From JBDKVA01 sp039679375 (GTDB lineage Bacteria > Bacillota > Clostridia > Acetivibrionales > DTU013), in NCBI GenBank assembly GCA_039679375.1, contig JBDKVA010000083.1:1-51878 (forward strand): a DNA stretch of 51,878 nucleotides. The letters are read 5' to 3'. The notes below the pieces were generated by a model. That model saw only the letters and a program-made list of their open reading frames with translations. It did no database searches and was not told the DNA's origin. The position numbers and the translations under genes were made by a program. The stretch's first letter is position 1. Each line of letters begins with the position of its first letter. Below, piece after piece: positions 49,297 to 51,878 of the stretch.

Positions 49297-51118
49297 TTTC
49301 GGATTCGGGCCGCAGCAAAGCCCTGTAAACAGCATGAAACCAAGTACGGTGCCCGGTGTTGAAAGACCAAAAGTGAACCTGAAGGACAGTAAAAGGATCC
49401 TGTCCAGGCTATGGAGGTACCTGTACCGCTATAAATGGCTGGGACTTATTGCAGTGCTGCTTTCGGTCTCCAGTAACCTCTTTTCGCTGATCGGCCCAAT
49501 GCTTTCGGGCTATGCAATCGACGCGATAGGGACTAAACCCGGTACGGCACAGTTCCCCAAGGTTTTTTACTACTGCCTGCTGATGGTGGTTTTCTACATT
49601 ATTTCGTCGCTTCTTTCATATATCCTGTCCGTTCTGATGATACATCTGAGCCAGAAGGTTGTTTTCCAGATGAGAAGCGATGTGTTCAACAAACTTGTAG
49701 AGCTTCCCGTGCGCTATTTTGACAGCCATCAGACGGGAGAGATCATAAGCCGTATTTCCTACGACATCGATACGGTAAATGCATCGCTTTCCACAGACCT
49801 GCTGCAGATATTTACCAGCGTGATCACGGTCGTCGGCTCGCTTGCCATGATGCTTCTGATATCACCTGTTCTGGTGCTCGTTTTCGCTGTCACCATTCCG
49901 ATATCGGTCATTCTGACAAAGTATATGACGGGAAAGGTGCGTCCCCTGTTCAGGAAACGTTCTGCAAAACTCGGCGAACTGAATGGATTCGTGGAAGAAA
50001 TCATATCCGGCCAAAAGACGATCAAAGTTTATAATCAGGAGGAATCGACGATCCGCCGTTTTGACGGGAAAAATACGGAGGCGGTAGACAGCTATTACAA
50101 TGCAGACTATTACGGCAGTATGACCGGGCCTTCCGTCAACTTTATCAACAACCTCTCGCTAGCCCTCATCAGTGTATTCGGAGCGCTGCTCTATCTGTTC
50201 GGCCGGCTGACGATCGGTAACCTGTCATCCTTTGTACTGTATTCACGCAAGTTTTCCGGCCCTATTAATGAAACAGCCAATATCATAAGCGAACTGCAGT
50301 CATCCTTTGCAGCAGCCGAGCGTATTTTCCGCCTCATCGACGAAGAACCGGAGCCGAGGGATGCAGAAGGCGCCATTACCTTGCAGGATATCAACGGCGA
50401 AGTGGAAATGAAAGGGGTCGATTTCGGCTATACTCCGGAAAGGCCTGTGATCCGCGACCTGAATATAAAGGCGGAGAAAGGAAGTCTCATCGCCGTCGTC
50501 GGACCAACCGGCGCGGGAAAGACCACCATCATCAATCTGCTGATGCGTTTCTACGACCCGGACAAAGGAACGATATCCATTGACGGCAGCAATATCCGCG
50601 AAGTCACGCGGAAAAGCCTGCGGCTTTCCTATTCCATGGTTTTGCAGGATACCTGGCTGTTTTACGGAACGATCTGCGAAAATATTGCCTATGGGAAAAA
50701 GGGAGCGACGATGGACGAGGTCATCGCTGTGGCCAAAGCCGCAAAGATTCATAATTATATAATGCAGCTGCCGGACGGCTACGACACTGTCCTGAGCGAC
50801 GACGGCATCAATATTTCACAGGGACAGAAGCAGCTTCTTACCATTGCCAGGGCGATGCTGCTCGACTCAAAGATGCTGATCCTCGACGAAGCGACCTCCA
50901 ATGTCGATACACGCACAGAACAGCAGATCCAGAAAGCGATGCGCAAGCTGATGCAGGGCAGGACCTGCTTTGTCATAGCGCACCGCCTGTCAACCATCCA
51001 GAACGCCGATATTATCCTTGTGCTGAAGGACGGCAGGATCGTCGAGCATGGAAACCACGAGGAGCTGATGAAGCAAAACCGGGTATATGCGGAGCTGTAC
51101 AATTCGCAATTTCAATAG
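49289..51118 (+). CDS. Heterodimeric ABC exporter, catalytic subunit
   Basis: 609 residues from TTG 49289, which overlaps the previous stop by 8 bases and has GGAGG 8 bases upstream; ATG 49334 is an alternative. Six-helix membrane domain (about 45-340), ATPase domain with Walker A GPTGAGKTT (about 404), signature ISQGQKQLL (altered from LSGGQ), Walker B MLILDEATSNVD with intact Glu, and switch VIAHRLST. The altered signature complements the degenerate Walker B of the first subunit, giving one dead and one active composite site, as known for this class. Likely drug or lipid export. Confidence 0.94.
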   Translation: MPNFGFGPQQSPVNSMKPSTVPGVERPKVNLKDSKRILSRLWRYLYRYKWLGLIAVLLSVSSNLFSLIGPMLSGYAIDAIGTKPGTAQFPKVFYYCLLMVVFYIISSLLSYILSVLMIHLSQKVVFQMRSDVFNKLVELPVRYFDSHQTGEIISRISYDIDTVNASLSTDLLQIFTSVITVVGSLAMMLLISPVLVLVFAVTIPISVILTKYMTGKVRPLFRKRSAKLGELNGFVEEIISGQKTIKVYNQEESTIRRFDGKNTEAVDSYYNADYYGSMTGPSVNFINNLSLALISVFGALLYLFGRLTIGNLSSFVLYSRKFSGPINETANIISELQSSFAAAERIFRLIDEEPEPRDAEGAITLQDINGEVEMKGVDFGYTPERPVIRDLNIKAEKGSLIAVVGPTGAGKTTIINLLMRFYDPDKGTISIDGSNIREVTRKSLRLSYSMVLQDTWLFYGTICENIAYGKKGATMDEVIAVAKAAKIHNYIMQLPDGYDTVLSDDGINISQGQKQLLTIARAMLLDSKMLILDEATSNVDTRTEQQIQKAMRKLMQGRTCFVIAHRLSTIQNADIILVLKDGRIVEHGNHEELMKQNRVYAELYNSQFQ

Positions 51119-51230
51119 ATGATACTGTTTATTCCGACGTAATTGATCCCAGCTATACATGATGAAGGAAATATGGAATATTTGTCGAATAATACGAATA
51201 TATTTTTATTTAGTGGGGGGTATATAATAA

Positions 51231-51839
51231 ATGGAAATCAACCATTCACTGCTTAAGGAAAACTCTGAAATAAGAAGACTAGCCAGAGAGCGACTGAAGG
51301 GCAATTGGGGTATCGCTTTGCTATTATGCCTGATTTACTCAATTGTTTGCGGTCTGTCGGGCTGCATTCCTTATATCGGAGCAGTCATAGGCCTGCTGAT
51401 TTCCGGGCCGATGGTATTAGGTCTTGTTATGTGCTTTGTCGGTTTTGTCCGTAACGAGCAGCTTAAATTTGAGACCTTATTTGACGGATTTAAGAATTTC
51501 AGTTCCGCGCTTGTACTACAGTTGCTAATTGGAATTTTTTCATTCCTCTGGTCACTGTTATTTATCGTACCGGGTATTATCGCCGCATTCAGGTATTCAA
51601 TGGCTTTCTACATTTTGAATGACAATCCGCAAATGGGAGCAAAAGCAGCTCTCGAAGAAAGTAAAAAGATGATGAAGGGTAACAAAGGAAAGCTGTTTTG
51701 CCTGGAGTTCAGTTTCATTGGATGGGCATTACTTTGCATTCTTACGTTAGGTATGCGTATTCCGGCGTATCCGGACGGCGATTCCGGAGGCATCCGGACA
51801 GTAAACCGGAAACATCCGGACACCTTATCGATGATTTGA
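51231..51839 (+). pseudogene. DUF975 membrane protein, 3' end replaced by IS-like sequence
   Basis: The first 174 or so residues match the DUF975 family of clostridial membrane proteins: MEINHSLLKENSEIRRLARE, then four or five hydrophobic helices, LLFIVPGIIAAFRYSMAFYI and ALEESKKMMKGNKGKLFCLE. The family normally continues LGIGFLW into a last helix, but here the frame passes after LTLG into RIPAYPDGDSGG, encoded by CCGGA-rich repeats (51759-51826), and stops at 51839. The gene is therefore probably truncated by an insertion at about 51754. GGGGGG lies 10 bases before the ATG. Function of the family is unknown. Confidence 0.75.
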
Positions 51840-51878
51840 TTTTATGCTAACGTCGAACTCTTTTCAAGATTTTTTATG
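51754..51878 (+). mobile_element. End of an IS21-like insertion sequence, running off the window
   Basis: Starting near TGCGTATTCC (51754) there are three tandem units of about 22 bases, each ATTCCGG...ATCCGGAC-like (51759-51780, 51781-51803, 51804-51826). Multiple terminal repeats with TTCCGG and ATCCGGACA are typical of IS21-family ends. The rest to the window edge has no complete gene; a transposase would begin beyond it. Confidence 0.6.

Overview
The window reads as chromosomal DNA of an anaerobic, endospore-forming member of the Clostridia (Firmicutes). Supporting signs are a ctsR-mcsA-mcsB-clpC operon with a textbook CtsR box, a Rex redox repressor, a CwlD-type cortex amidase, Gram-positive ribosome-binding sites (GGAGG-like) before nearly every gene, sigma-A promoters and lipobox lipoproteins. 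Species-level assignment is not possible from sequence alone. No tRNA, rRNA, CRISPR array or phage gene was seen.

Layout. 1-1.6 kb: a glucoamylase-like (GH15) gene on the minus strand, cut by the window edge and interrupted by an in-frame TAG. 1.9-5.4 kb: a processive family-2 glycosyltransferase followed by a membrane PAS-GGDEF diguanylate cyclase. 5.4-10.3 kb: the minus-strand ctsR-mcsA-mcsB-clpC protein-quality-control operon. 10.4-13.9 kb: a DUF4349 lipoprotein and an EF-G paralogue. 14.2-17.8 kb: aroF-tyrA-aroA (DAHP synthase, prephenate dehydrogenase, EPSP synthase). 17.8-20.6 kb: rex and an ABC-F ATPase, divergent. 20.6-23.9 kb: a four-gene minus-strand operon (REC-GGDEF regulator, membrane protein, HEAT-like protein, cwlD). 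24.2-28.5 kb: a secreted protein with a duplicated domain, a strongly folded non-coding region ahead of a small Cys4/basic-tail protein, an NAD-dependent epimerase and a divergent TetR regulator.

28.5-45.4 kb is the most unusual part: a long co-oriented set read on the minus strand (solute-binding lipoprotein, two permeases, beta-propeller protein, two permeases, solute-binding lipoprotein, beta-propeller protein, membrane AraC regulator), with a second membrane-anchored AraC regulator divergent at its head. It holds two complete CUT1-type importers lacking their own ATPase, each paired with a paralogous cytoplasmic beta-propeller protein of unknown function. Every gap of 150 bases or more inside it carries long perfect inverted repeats, whereas the tight junctions carry none. 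I infer an oligosaccharide uptake and processing locus controlled by sensor-regulators at both ends, with RNA-structure punctuation of the message.

45.4-51.9 kb: a MATE transporter, a MarR regulator with a palindromic operator, a heterodimeric ABC exporter with one degenerate ATPase site, and a DUF975 membrane-protein gene that appears to be cut by the end of an IS21-like element running off the window.

Dispersed oddities: an exact 30-bp hairpin repeat found twice upstream of minus-strand genes, a two-hairpin insertion inside the diguanylate cyclase reading frame whose loops are complementary, and a 14-bp tandem repeat between mcsB and clpC.
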